DNA of 64,000 nt from Yponomeuta sedellus (GCA_934045075.1 OW203726.1:18105988-18169987), one strand, 5' to 3'. Positions 1 to 8,770 are shown, counted from the first letter of the stretch. Translations and numbers: made by a program. The notes: generated from the sequence alone by a model not told the origin.

Positions 1-23
1 ACTACTACATGCATTAATTAAAC

Positions 24-61
24 ACACACACACACGCACTCACACATACACACACACACAA
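24..61. repeat. CA-rich microsatellite
   Basis: A short run of CA dinucleotides with a few interruptions (CG, CT, AT). It is visible directly and has no coding meaning. Confidence 0.9.
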
Positions 62-235
62 CCACACCAAATTTTAATCCCCTCTTAGTACTAGTAATAT
101 TTATTAAATGCATAATTATTATTGTCCGTACCATTTTTCGTTTCTTAGCTTAGTTTTTCTTCCAAATTTCATGCATTTGTTTATTTTTTTGTAGAATATC
201 CATGAAACAAATCTAATTATGTGATTGTAACCGTA

Positions 236-330
236 TAAAAAAAGCTTGTAATTGGCCTATGTTAAGTCTAATTAATTGTCTACCTAAATTATATTTGCGC
301 TGTGAGCTTCTTGTGATTAAATAAATAAAA
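236..330 (+). mobile_element. Retroposon 3'-end fragment with poly(A) signal
   Basis: This stretch closely matches 55315-55400: both contain GTAATTGGCCTATGTTAAGT, then a 'CTGTCTA(C/T)CTAA' stretch and 'GCGCTGTGA', and end in repeated AATAAATAAA. A shared piece ending in a polyadenylation signal is typical of the 3' UTR of a 5'-truncated LINE. The family is not identified and no coding part is attached. Confidence 0.6.
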
Positions 331-655
331 AAAAATACTTTCTCTCTGAGAGAAGGCCTGTACCCTGCAGTGGCATGTTTATAGGTTACATAAAACAAAA
401 ATATTATGCGAGAATCGAACTCCCAGCCGCGTCATCGGTAGCCAAGCAACTAACCTCAAGACTCTCCTTAAACAACTGCAATGGCGTAATAGCTCACGTG
501 GGTATTAAAAGTTCGAAGCAGAGTTTCAATAAGAACGGGTTCAACTCCGCGGCAACGCAGGCCGGTCAGCGGGGAAGTTTTAAATTAGTTCTTAACGAAG
601 GCATCGCGCTCTACTGTAGACCAACCACTCCACACATCCTAAGCTTAAGGTAGAG
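331..655 (-). mobile_element. tRNA-derived SINE (reverse orientation)
   Basis: Read on the minus strand, positions ~480-405 contain a tRNA-like block with a B-box-like GAGTTCGATTCTC. It runs into a downstream part ending near 331-380 with CTGCAGGGTACAGGCC and a CTCTCTCAGAGAG stem. The same 3' part recurs near 43120-43200, 21600-21645 and 53820-53890, so it is an interspersed family. The GC-richer stretch 480-655 on its 5' side is open for 92 codons on the plus strand, but that frame runs antisense to the SINE and resembles no protein I know. The outer 5' limit is uncertain. Confidence 0.55.
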
Positions 656-765
656 GGGGTACAGTTTGTACGAGAGGACAAAAATAAAAAGCAGCCTTCT
701 AAATACTGATGAGGCGTTTCAGGGCGCTAACGAGCGCCACCAATGGAGAAAAAAACAAAACTTGT

Positions 766-1171
766 TTTAAAAACCTATTACCAACCCACTTTGCAGTTAG
801 GTTTACTTACAAGACTATATTCTTTTTAATGCACTAGCACGGGTTAGTGTATTAAAAAGAATATAGTCTTGTGGGTACAGCGATATCATTCCGATGTAAA
901 AACCTAACTGCAAAGTGGGTACTCGGGGCTGCAAGTGATGCAAATTACTTCAGCCAGATGTCGCTGCCTGTACGTAATACAGCGAATATTGTAAAGAGGT
1001 TCGAATTTTCACTGATGCCGGTGAGTCGCCCATTAGCTCATATGGAAATAGCACGGATAGCCAGAGGTCGCGGGTTCGGGTTCCGGTATGGGTGGCTAAA
1101 AATTTAGCCTCTAAATAGGTTTTTAAAATTGTCCTTAGCAGGGGTTAGTGCATTAGAAAGAATATAATCAT
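766..1171 (+). mobile_element. Family A tRNA-derived retroposon, copy 1 (rearranged snap-back)
   Basis: The plus-oriented body runs from GTGGGTACAGCGATATC through a tRNA-like block (TTAGCTCA box A region; CGGGTTCGGGTTCC in place of the usual box B) to the 3' end GTTAGTGCATTAGAAAG. In front of it lies an inverted part that begins TTTAAAAACCTATT and mirrors both AACCTAACTGCAAAGTGGG and the 3' end, giving a hairpin around 830-870. AACTTGT flanks both sides (759-765 and 1172-1178). Box B is mutated, so this copy is probably dead. Confidence 0.8.
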
Positions 1172-1370
1172 AACTTGTGTTATAATGCGTTTTTATCTAA
1201 AAGTGAACATAAGAAATGTTAACCACTGTGACAACTATTTTTAGTACCTACAGTCTAGAACCTAGAATGTTGATTCTAACACTCTAGATTCTAGACTAAG
1301 GACTTTGATTACTTTCCGCCGAAAACGGCCGTTTTTAGCGGAAATCGATTAAAGTTCTAATCTGACGACC

Positions 1371-1640
1371 TCTGTGGCGTAGCGGTAGCGCGTCTGCCTA
1401 CCATGCAAGAGGTCCCGGGTTCAAATCCCGGCTGGGAACAAAAAAAAAGCCCAGGTCTTGGATGTTTACATGTTTGTGATGTCGTTGTTTCTGGTTACCA
1501 CGACACAGGGTATCCTAGTGTGGGTCCAGAAGCAATGTATGTACTTGTATGTAAATGTTATGTTATTAATCATAGCTTCTAGACTGGCAGTTCTAAAAAT
1601 AGCTGTCACAGTGGTTAAGATTTCTCATGTTCACTTTTAA
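1371..1640 (+). mobile_element. SINE S4 (tRNA-derived head)
   Basis: A tRNA-like block with GTGGCGTAGCGGTAGCGC as A-box region and GGTCCCGGGTTCAAATCCC as B-box is followed by an A-run and a body containing GTCTTGGATGTTTACATG and CACAGGGTATCCTAGTGTGG. The same body recurs at 6590, 20035, 28640, and reversed at 46735 and 49165. The block cannot fold into a normal cloverleaf anticodon arm, so I call a SINE and not a tRNA gene. Confidence 0.75.
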
Positions 1641-1924
1641 GTAAAAACGTATTATACACAAGTTTCTATTTTTTTCCATTGGTGGCGCTAGTTAGCACCC
1701 GAAGCACCTTTAAAGAAAGTGTAATTGGCTAACTTCAGCACTAGGTGGCGCTGATGGCATTCTTTATGGCAGTATGGTGGTGTCTATAGCTACAGAGGAA
1801 AAATCATAGGGCCGCTATAAAACTGATGAGTAATCAGTTAAACAGTCGTCGAGTGTTGAGAATACGAAGACTAAATCTGTAACGAACAGTAACGTTCCAA
1901 ACCTTTTCTTTTAAAAGTCTAGTA

Positions 1925-2445
1925 CAGTTTTGCCCCGCGGTGTCACCCTAGGTTTATCGATTTTCCCATAGGAATAAGATATTTTCTCGCAGTAAAACGT
2001 AGGCTATGTTTTAATACAAGGTGTTAGTTAACTCGATACCAAATTTTATTAAAATCGCTCCAGAGTGCTTAGTGCGAGTTTGACAAATCCAATCGAATAA
2101 CTTTACTACCGCGTTAATCTAGCATTGAGTAGTGGGTATGAGTAAGTTAACCGTTCGAACTGGCAAAACGCTGTCACAGTACAACTCGCACTCGCGTTTA
2201 TTCGTGATTTGGCTGGTAAACGTGTTCACTTCTCAACGTAAACTATTACAACTCGCACTCAGCAATTTTAATTTCCATACTTGTCGCTTGGTGGCGCTTC
2301 CTCGATGCCATAGAAATATGAGTTTACGTTAACGCGATCGAGTAGTTAAAAAACTCGCACTAAGCACTCAGCTGTTTAGACGTGAAGAAGTAACGAACAT
2401 ACACACTCACAAAGTTAACTTTCTAATATTAGTGTTTAGTGTGAT
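1925..2445 (-). mobile_element. Helitron-like repeat, copy 1 (interrupted)
   Basis: 1925-2062 and 2370-2445 are the two parts of one repeat. On the minus strand it reads GTTCGTTACTTCTTCACGTC ... TTTTAATAAAATTTGGTATC ... CGATAAACC ... CCGCGGGGCA. The same order is seen at 2815, 37663 and 55718. The better-kept copy at 55718 ends with a short GC stem and CTAG followed by T, which fits the Helitron 3'-end rule. It is non-autonomous, with no Rep/helicase coding. The TIR element at 2063-2369 splits it. Confidence 0.65.
2063..2369. mobile_element. TIR element (MITE) inside the Helitron-like repeat
   Basis: A perfect 19-bp terminal inverted repeat, GAGTGCTTAGTGCGAGTTT at 2063-2081, has its complement at 2351-2369. 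The core motif AACTCGCACT also occurs at 2182 and 2250 inside. Outside, the host repeat continues (CGCTCCA then GCTGTTTAGACG), so the empty site can be rebuilt. The target duplication is not resolvable (at most one base). No transposase is encoded and the superfamily is unknown. Confidence 0.8.
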
Positions 2446-2814
2446 GTGATTGTTTGTGATTAACAGATTATTCAATTTACATACTATTTTAAAAACCTGG
2501 GACTTCCTTTTTGGCACCCCGTCTATTTGAGCTTCCAGTTTTGGGTCAGATCTCAGGTGGATACTGCTCTTTCTGTATACGCAAGTGCTAAGTACATACA
2601 TACACGGGTCTAGGAAGTTCCTTGGGAGATGCTTAGTGAACACTTGACTCGGGTTTTAATTAGACGTTAGCTTTATCTACAGCCGCAAGCTCTTTTCGCG
2701 CACCAAATGCCTCAGTGTATGTTCAGTATGAGTGAAAATTCCAAATACGAATAGACAAGTTACTTTTTAAATTTGCTTTTTCAGTGTCTTTGTCATCAAG
2801 TCAAACTTAGTAAA

Positions 2815-3140
2815 AATATGAAACAACTTGCTGTGCCCCGCGGTTTTACCCGCGTATTATCGATTTTCCCATGGGAATAAGACATTTTTCCGCAGTAAAA
2901 AGTAGCCTATGTGTTGATAAAGGGTGTCAGCCAACTCCATATCAAATTTTATTAAAATCGCTTCAACCGTTTAGACGTTATACTATTTTTAATGCACTAA
3001 CCCGTGCTAAGGAACAAATTTAAAAACCTATTTAGAGGCTAAAAATTGCACCCATGCCGGGATTCGAACCCGCAACCTCTGGCTATCCATGCCAGACGTG
3101 ACAAACGTACTGAAGTATTTTTACCACTTAAACAGGACAC
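2815..3140 (-). mobile_element. Helitron-like repeat, copy 2 (interrupted)
   Basis: Same family as 1925-2445: CTGTGCCCCGCGGTTTTACC, CGATTTTCCCATGGGAATAA and AAATTTTATTAAAATCGCTT appear in the same order. It is split at 2979 by family A copy 2 and resumes at 3094 with AGACGTGACAAACGTAC. The CTAG terminus is degraded (CTTG region near 2830). Limits on the right are approximate. Confidence 0.6.
2979..3093 (-). mobile_element. Family A retroposon, copy 2 (5'-truncated)
   Basis: On the plus strand it runs TACTATTTTTAATGCACTAA through TTTAAAAACCTATTTAGAGG to the reverse of the tRNA-like block (GGGATTCGAACCCGC), ending mid anticodon arm. AGACGT flanks it at 2973-2978 and 3094-3099 and is present once in the uninterrupted Helitron-like host. 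This is a simple truncated copy without inversion. Confidence 0.85.
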
Positions 3141-3637
3141 ATCAAATTTGATCAAAATTGAAAAAAAAAGATGAAATGATGAATTTCCCAAAGATCCAAC
3201 TCCTTGTAAATTCATCGATTACTTCAATTTTCGACAGCAAATATGTGACATATGGTGGAATAATTGTTACTATATAGGACAACCGACCTCAATTATTATG
3301 CCTTGTAGGGGCTACGCCGTACAGGTGTTGTTATGTTGGATGTTCGATGTTCGTAATGTTAGGTATGTTCAATGAATGACACGTCTGTCGCGTAAGATCG
3401 TTTTATTGTCACTGAATTGTGTTCACAAAATTGCTTTAGTCAACAAAATAAGTAAGTAGAAGAAAATGTATGTGCTTGCTTGTACATGCCTTTATGTTGA
3501 AAATAAGTTGCTGCAAAAGTGGCGCATATAATGTAGTTCATTTCATAGAATGATCTTTTAATGCTATCCATGACAAATAACAAAACTCTTAGAAGCACAA
3601 ATGGCCTGTAAATGTCTTGATGAAAACTCGTATTGAG
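3110..3637. other. No gene recognised
   Basis: AT-rich sequence without long frames and without a repeat that I can match elsewhere in the window. Confidence 0.5.
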
Positions 3638-3869
3638 AAATTAGCAGTTTTTTCTAAGGGTAACACGAGCAGTAGACATAATTAAAACTGTTTTTATACG
3701 GATTTATGCTCGTTTATTACATTTTTGCAATTTTCCAACGTTTCGGCACTTTTTCAGGTGCTATCCGGGACCACGGCACCTGAAAAAGTGCCGAAACGTT
3801 GGAAAATTGTAAAAATGTAATAAACGAGCATAAATCCGTATAAAAACAGTTTTAATTAAATTAGCAGTT
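3638..3869. mobile_element. Snap-back hairpin retroposon H1, copy 1
   Basis: Two 83-nt arms (3679-3761 and 3776-3858) are complementary with about one mismatch and enclose a 14-nt loop. Arm motifs include ATACGGATTTATGCTCG and GTGCCGAAACGTTGG. One side extends ~29 nt further (CTAAGGGTAACACGAGC), ending in T-run/A-run sequence. The 12-bp sequence AAATTAGCAGTT flanks the whole unit at 3638-3649 and 3858-3869. The related copy at 37251-37417 is in the opposite orientation and shares both boundaries. It has no coding capacity. Confidence 0.85.
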
Positions 3870-4086
3870 GTTTTTTTATGAAGCCTGTAAAGAGTAAGGC
3901 TTAATTACCACGTGTGCCCACCAAGTATTGGCAATTTCGAGCGCCGAGGTATTTGAACACCTCAGATACTCAGGTTTCCTCACGACGTTTTCTTTCAGTT
4001 AGCACGTGGTATTGGTATTATACGTTCATAAATGTATGTTCACAGAAAACAAAGTCACAGATATGCAGAAAAAAATTCATAGGTAA

Positions 4087-4172
4087 TCATATGGGCCCGC
4101 ATTAGGAATCGAACCTGGGTGTATCGCTTCAGAGTCCATTGTTCTACCCACGGGGCTACTGCCGCTCTGTGG
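4087..4172 (-). mobile_element. S1-type SINE head fragment
   Basis: The reverse strand reads GCGGCAGTAGCCCCGTGGGT, then ACCCAGGTTCGATTCC (B-box). This is the same head as at 55945 and, reversed, at 42795-42870. Only the tRNA-like part is recognised. The adjacent 3880-4086 is unassigned. Confidence 0.6.
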
Positions 4173-4282
4173 CATCGTCTAATTAACACACTTAAAAAAG
4201 CAAAAAAGGCGGCCGAAAAACCGTTACAATCTTAACTTGGCAAGAGACCTTTTTTATTATATTTTTATTTAGGCCTTAAATT

Positions 4283-4800
4283 CTTGAATTAAAATATATA
4301 CATACATACATAACCTCACGCCTGTATCCCAGAGGGGTAGGCAGAGACCAGGGACTGCCACTTGCCACGATCCTGACAGATCACCTTCGCTTCATTCATA
4401 AGTCGTTGCGTGCATGCCGGTTCCGGGTACTTTTAATCTTTCCCTTTGCTAATACATCCCCTATTTGGGGATGTATTAGCAAAGGGAAAGATGTAAGTCC
4501 ATCTGGGACGTCCCTTACCGGCCCTTCCACTCACATTCGCAATATATATTTGTTTCGTCGATCTTTCTTCCTTCATCCTCTCCACATGTCCAAACCAACG
4601 CAACATTCCTTTCTCAATTCTAGTCACTACATCCTCTTTCAGTCCACAACGTTCTCTAATCAGACTATTGCGTATCCTGTCATTCAAAGTAACACTACAC
4701 ACACTTCTCAAGGACCTCATTTCTACTGCATTAATTCTACTTTCTTGCTTCTTTTGCCACACCCAAGTCTCGCTACCATACATAATTAAAATATACATTA
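4283..4800 (-). pseudogene. LINE L1 ORF2 C-terminus with 3' end (broken)
   Basis: The minus-strand translation of 4800-4495 gives a typical tail of a non-LTR reverse-transcriptase protein: MYGSETWVWQKK, INAVEMRSLRSVC, NDRIRNSLIRERCGLKEDVV, MLRWFGHVERM, GRAGKGRPR. After a frame change the C-terminus continues at 4400-4315 as VICQDRGKWQSLVSAYPSG followed by a stop and a TATGTATG tail. The domain lies after the RT and is common to RTE-like and related LINEs. The frame is disrupted near a 26-bp-arm palindrome (4436-4492), so it is a dead 5'-truncated copy. A second copy of only the last ~95 bp lies at 42385-42480. Confidence 0.85.
4436..4492. repeat. Perfect 26-bp inverted repeat
   Basis: Arms 4436-4461 and 4467-4492 are exact complements around a 5-nt loop (TATTT). 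It lies within the L1 coding remnant and duplicates a stretch of that coding sequence in reverse, so it is a local inverted duplication and not a terminator. Confidence 0.9.
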
Positions 4801-5200
4801 TTCTAACTAACATTCTGACTAAGGACGCAGTGCACAAAGTCAAAGTCGCACAGAGAGCAATGGAAAGAGCTATGCTAGGAATCACACTTCTGGACCTGAT
4901 CCCGAATGTCGAGATCAGACGCCGAACAACGTTGGTAGATATCGGCAAACGGATTTCGACTCGGAAGTGGAAGTGGGCGGGACACTTGGCCAGGCGGAAT
5001 GATGGCAGATGGACGAAGGCAGTGACAGAGTGGCGGCCGTGACAGGGGGAACGGTCGGTAGGCAGACCAGCAGCTAGATGGTCAGATGACCTATGTAAAG
5101 TAGCCGGCAAACAGTGGATGAGACTAGTGCGAGACCGTGGAGGCTGGCATGGAAATGAAGAGGCCTATACCCAGCAGTGGGGTTTACCGGGCTGATGATG
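4801..5200 (+). pseudogene. LINE L2 (RTE-like) ORF2 C-terminus (broken)
   Basis: The plus strand encodes HKVKVAQRAMERAMLGI, NVEIRRRTTLVDIGKRIS, KWKWAGHLARRNDGRWT, then a stop at 5041, then GERSVGRPAARWSDDL and EEAYTQQWGLPG with a stop at 5195 followed by TGATGATGACGATGA. The same family, unbroken, is at 44617-45067. The TGA/ATG tail is usual for RTE-clade LINEs. It abuts L1 head-to-head at ~4800, so two truncated LINEs of opposite orientation meet there. Confidence 0.9.
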
Positions 5201-5277
5201 ACGATGAGTATTCTTTCTTCTAAATATCCGTGGAATTACTAATGTCCAGCAATTGGAACGCTGTTTTCCTCCATAAT

Positions 5278-5488
5278 CGTCGTTGCCTGTACGTAACACA
5301 GAGAATATTGTAAAGAGGTTCAAAATTTCACTGATGACGGTGAGTCGCCCATTAGCTCAGTTGGAAAGATCGCTGGCACGGATAGCCAGAGGTCGCGGGT
5401 TCGAATCCCGGCATGGCTGGAATTTTTAGCCTCTAAATAGGTTTTTAAATTTGTCCTTAGCACGGGTTAGTGCATTGAAAAAATAAAA
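5278..5488 (+). mobile_element. Family A retroposon, copy 3 (simple)
   Basis: It starts at CGTCGTTGCCTGTACGTAAC and passes the tRNA-like block with good A and B boxes (CCCATTAGCTCAGTTGG and GGTTCGAATCCCGG). It ends with TTAGCACGGGTTAGTGCATT and an A-rich tail. It is not inverted and is 5'-truncated relative to copy 9. Confidence 0.85.
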
Positions 5489-5945
5489 AAATTAAAAAAA
5501 AATGTTTTCTGACATACAATATTGACAAGATTTACCTTGGACGATCGTAACTGCACGACATCGTTGGACTATTTCTTACAACATTCGCAGAGCATAACGA
5601 CTATCGTCCAATGTAAAACAGCCTTTTGTCGATTACTTATCCTCTATGTTAAGAGTAGGTAACTCTGTTCTCTAGGAGACCTTTTCTTGTCCAATTTATG
5701 TTGTAAGTACGTGTGCTAGATGACAGTCATAAATATTTTATGACAAATAACAAACAATATCGCGATTGTAGTTTACTATGTTGTTTTCTTGTGAACATTT
5801 GTGCCCCGAACCCGTTTCGGCTAAGCTCTGTCTTACTTGAAAAAATAATAATGAAAGAACGTAATAATCCGTCCCTGCCAATATTTAAGAGTAGAACGCA
5901 AAATAACTAATTATCCACAATTTATGTTTGTTATTTCTATTTGTA
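5489..5945. other. No gene recognised
   Basis: AT-rich. A 65-codon frame at 5713-5910 has no recognisable domain. No repeat match was seen inside the window. Confidence 0.5.
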
Positions 5946-6245
5946 TTGTATGGAATCAGGCGATACTTTGCAGAAATCGATAATAGTATTGTTCTTCTTC
6001 TTCAGGCTAAATTAGTCCACTGCTGGACATAGCCCTCCCCTAATGAGCACCATAGCGCAAGGTTGTGCCATCATTGGGGGGTAATGCCCATAATCCCCAC
6101 GCTGGGCATGCGGGTTGGGGAATAATAGTATTAAAAAGTGAAAATTACTTTGCTAAATTCCGCCAAAAATCCTACAAGCACCATCTCCCTCCCACTTTTT
6201 CAAGCTTGAAAAAGTGAGAGGGAGGCGGTGCATTAACTAACCGCA
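5946..6245. mobile_element. Non-autonomous element F, copy 1
   Basis: GGAATCAGGCGATACTTTGC, TAATAGTATTAAAAAGTGA, TCCGCCAAAAATCC and CTCCCTCCCACTT appear here, and in reverse order and strand at 22195-22335. A third partial copy is at 57525-57560. The right end carries a CTTTTTCAAGCTTGAAAAAG palindrome with GGGAGG stems. It is split by an S3 SINE fragment at 5991-6121. The class is not determined. Confidence 0.7.
5991..6121 (-). mobile_element. S3 SINE, truncated, inside element F
   Basis: CTTCTTCTTCAGGCTAAATT (reverse of the GAAGAAGAAG tail) through GGGCATGCGGGTTGGGG is inserted with the duplication ATAATAGTATT (5980-5990 and 6122-6132). Copy F at 22195 shows this site empty. Confidence 0.9.
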
Positions 6246-6278
6246 TGGTGGTTTATTTGTAAAATCTCTTTCTAATAG

Positions 6279-6490
6279 TTAGCTGTTAGCTTTTGTAAAG
6301 TACCTCGTCTACTATCGGATAAAATCGGATATATTCGTGTATTAGAAATATCGGAACTAATATTATACACGATTTTTCAAAATAGTGAAGAAAAGTTTTA
6401 TACGGAGCAGGAAGTAGTATTACACTCGTGTGCTTTTGGTGAAAACCGAAGCCTATTCTAGAGCCCGAGGTATATTCTAAAAGCTAACAG
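6279..6490. mobile_element. TIR element M2, copy 1
   Basis: The ends CTGTTAGCTTTTGTAAAGTA and (reverse) CTGTTAGCTTTTAGAATATA form imperfect TIRs of about 24 bp. An internal block (AGTAGTATTACACTCGTGTG, GAAAACCGAAGCCTA) recurs in reverse at 28985-29115. It encodes nothing. Confidence 0.65.
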
Positions 6491-6514
6491 ACTGTACAAT
6501 ATTTAATATTACAA

Positions 6515-6720
6515 ATATGAGACGAGACTGTAAAACCGAAGGTCTCGGGTTCGATCCCCGGCCGGGTGAGACCAGGAAACGAACTTTTCTAGTTTGTCTC
6601 GGGTCTTGGATGTTATCTATCGATTCAACCCTTGTATGTCCGCACTCCTGGGGCACGGGTCGGGATGTTATCTATGTATATTTTATTGTATTAAATCTAT
6701 CGTCGAGTTAGCACTTATAA
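6515..6720 (+). mobile_element. SINE S4 copy with a 5S-SINE fragment
   Basis: GGTCTCGGGTTCGATCCCC (B box) and CTCGGGTCTTGGATGTTATC match S4. A piece of the 5S-SINE 3' end (ATCGATTCAACCCTTGTATG ... GGGGCACGGGTC, 6618-6662) interrupts it, bounded by GGATGTTATCTAT on both sides (duplicated). Confidence 0.75.
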
Positions 6721-7659
6721 CACAAGTCATTTAGTTGTACTTAGTATAGGGCTAAGGAGATCTGTGTAATAATATGTCCATGATTATTTATTATATAAAA
6801 TCAGTGCTACTGCCATAGTACATACATACATGCGACAGTGCTCCCAGACGCTCAGTCAAACTGATAGGACACTCGCAGCTGGGACCGAGGACATCGATAT
6901 AGACACCTATAACACAAGTCATTTAGTTGTACTTAGTATAGGGCTAACGAGATTTGTGTAATATGTCCATGAATATTTATTATATAAAGTCAGTGCTACT
7001 GCCATAGTACATACGTACATGCGACAGCGCTCCCAGACGCTCAGTCAAGCTAATAGGATACTCGCAGCTGGGACCGAAGACATCGATATAGAAACCTATA
7101 ACTCAAGTCATTTAGTTGTACTTAGTATAGGGCTAACGAGATCTGTGTAATATGTCCATGATTATTTATTATATAAAATCAGTGCTACTGCCATAGTACA
7201 TACTTACATGCGACAGTGCTCCCAGACGCTCAGTCAAGCTGATAGGACACTCGCAGCTGGGACCTAGGACATCGATATAGACACCTATAACACAAGTCAT
7301 TTAGTTGTACTTAGTATAGGGCTAACGAGATTTGTGTAATATGTCCATGAATATTTATTATATAAAGTCAGTGCTACTGCCATAGTACATACGTACATGT
7401 GACAGCGCTTCCAGACGCTCACTCAAGCTGATAGGATACTCGCAGCTGGGACCGAGGACATCGATATAGACACCTATAACACAAGTCATTTAGTTGTACT
7501 TAGTATAGGGCTAACGAGATCTGTGTTATATCTCCATGAATATTTATTATATAAAATCAGTGCTACTGCCATAGTACATACGTACATCCGACAGAGCTCC
7601 CAGACGCTCAGTCAAGCTGATAGGATACTCGCAGCTGGGACCGAAGACATCGATATAGA
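6721..7659. repeat. 189-bp satellite, five monomers
   Basis: Five head-to-tail copies start at 6721, 6913, 7102, 7291 and 7480, each beginning CACAAGTCATTTAGTTGTAC (CTCAAG in the third). Spacing is 192, 189, 189 and 189 bp. Five diagnostic sites alternate: ATCTG/ATTTG, GATTATT/GAATATT, AAAATC/AAAGTC, CAGTGCT/CAGCGCT and GGACACT/GGATACT take one state in copies 1 and 3 and the other in 2 and 4, with copy 5 mixed. This is a ~378-bp dimeric higher-order repeat. Each monomer carries, on the minus strand, the same short reading frame that ends the putative exon at 7547-7757. Confidence 0.95.
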
Positions 7660-7757
7660 CGGCGCATGCACTTAGGGAAGACGGATCGGTGTCATCCATC
7701 AGGGGAATGTGATCGTAGCGCGCTGCCTTGACGAGCTTTTTCTCAGCTCGAATGTCG
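7547..7757 (-). CDS. Possible terminal exon of an unknown gene, fused to the satellite
   Basis: The minus strand has a pyrimidine-rich stretch ending TTTCGCAG (a plausible splice acceptor, 7758-7765), followed by an open frame of about 70 codons: DIRAEKKLVKAARYDHIPLM, DDTDPSSLSACAVYIDVFG, PSCEYPISLTERLGALSDVR, MYYGSSTDFI, stop, then AATAAA within 7 nt. It is clearly richer in GC than its surroundings. The last ~38 codons and the stop are kept in the other satellite monomers that I translated (3 and 4), with substitutions but no frameshifts. I do not recognise the protein and the frame has no ATG at its left edge. It could equally be a transposon remnant. Confidence 0.35.
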
Positions 7758-7972
7758 CTGCGAAATAACGGGATGGGAAACAAACAATTTGTATCGTAAC
7801 TAGCTAGACCCGCAGGCGATGTCTTGCCATATTAATTAGCCTATTCTCTGATAAGGTTTCATTCAAAGTAGCGCAGAAACTGCGGCTTAACGAACGTTAC
7901 AATTCAAACTAGGTGTCCATTACAAAATCTAGATCATTTTGGAGAAACAATGGACAAAAATACTCCAAACTT

Positions 7973-8258
7973 CTTCTTCTTCTTCAGGCTATATTAGTCC
8001 ACTGCTGGGCAGGACCTCCCCTAATGAACGTCATAGCGCAATGTGCTATCATTGGGGGTAATGGCCATAATCCCCACGCTGGGCATGCGGGTTGGGGATC
8101 GCAGTTTGGTGGAATTGTACTGCAGGGGGCGCTGCTGCCCACCCCCCGTTTTGTGTCCCTTAGTCGCCTTTTACGACACCGCGCGAAGAATTTGGGTTGG
8201 TGCTATTCTCTAGGCCGACACCACACAGCAACTCACAACAACAACACGGCAACACAGC
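7973..8258 (-). mobile_element. S3 SINE, full length
   Basis: The unit of 286 bp is flanked by ACTCCAAACTT at 7962-7972 and 8259-8269. On the minus strand the order is GCTGTGTGGTGTCGGCCTAG, AGAATAGCACCAACCCAAAT, TGCAGTACAATTCCACC, CCACTGCTGGACATAGCC (complement) and a (GAA)n tail. There is no clear tRNA block, and the head origin is unknown. It is inserted in an older repeat also seen, in reverse, near 36710-36760. Confidence 0.9.
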
Positions 8259-8397
8259 ACTCCAAACTTAGTCTTTTCAAACTCCTTAATTAATAAAAGT
8301 TGGTGAAGCCGTTTCGGAGGAGTTCGATAGCAAACACTGTGATACGTGACTTTTAAATCCTACTATATATACGAGTATTTACTTATATTAACATTAT

Positions 8398-8480
8398 GAT
8401 GATTATTGCTCCGACCGATTTCGGCCATGGCGACCACTTTGACCCCTAATCAGATATGTGGGGCTGGTACGCTCGAAGAT
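8398..8480 (-). pseudogene. LINE L3 extreme C-terminus and 3' end
   Basis: The minus strand reads HLRAYQPHISD then a stop, the 3' UTR GGTCGCCATGGCCGAAATCG and a short AATCATCAT tail. The fuller copy at 17075-17395 shows the same ending. Confidence 0.8.
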
Positions 8481-8619
8481 GTATTAATTGAAGATGTAAT
8501 TCTGTATCAACCCGTCTGCCTAGGACATATTGTAAAATTTTTGCTGATTTCGATATCTTATATGGATCAAAATCTAGTTTCAAAACGAAAATAAGTAAAT
8601 TCTTTCTAGATAACGTAGA

Positions 8620-8770
8620 CCCTTGATATATATTTATGTGTATATATATGTATATGTATGTAAATATGAATATGTTTATATTACGTATATTTATGTAGGT
8701 GTATGCATGTGCGTATGTGAGGGTGTGTGTGTATATATGTATGTATGTGAAAGTATGTGTATACGCGCAA
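8620..8770. repeat. TA/TG-rich low-complexity tract
   Basis: Mixed TATG, TATA and GTGT runs. The frames running through it are artefacts of simple sequence. Confidence 0.85.

Larger units (their letters stand above)
697..1720. repeat. Long inverted repeat broken by later insertions
   Basis: The left arm (about 697-765 plus 1172-1265) and the right arm (about 1565-1720) are reverse complements with scattered mismatches. The left has GCGCCACCAATGG, CTTGT, AAAGTGAACAT and AACCACTGTGACA, and the right carries their complements in mirrored order. The left arm is split by the family A insertion at 766-1171, and a tRNA-derived SINE sits in the loop at 1371 onward. This looks like an old foldback or TIR element used as a landing site. 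No transposase frame is left. Confidence 0.7.

Noticed and set aside
480..690. GCGTAATAGCTCAC and GTACGAGAGGAC, which look like bacterial-type large-subunit rRNA motifs
   Set aside because: Only 12-14 nt match and the flanking sequence does not follow rRNA; this is most likely chance within a SINE-rich stretch.
700..765. CTGATGAG resembling a hammerhead ribozyme core (also at 1827 and 5331)
   Set aside because: No stem II followed by GAAA is found at the needed distance at any of the sites.
4433..5110. 225-codon minus-strand open frame
   Set aside because: Its first half is antisense to a plus-strand LINE. Only the part over 4495-4800 is real LINE coding sequence.
5341..5415. tRNA gene-like blocks with good A and B boxes (also at 14646, 27367, 1371)
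   Set aside because: Each lies inside an interspersed repeat, the anticodon loop lacks the invariant U33, and the 3' sequence is the repeat body. They are SINE heads.
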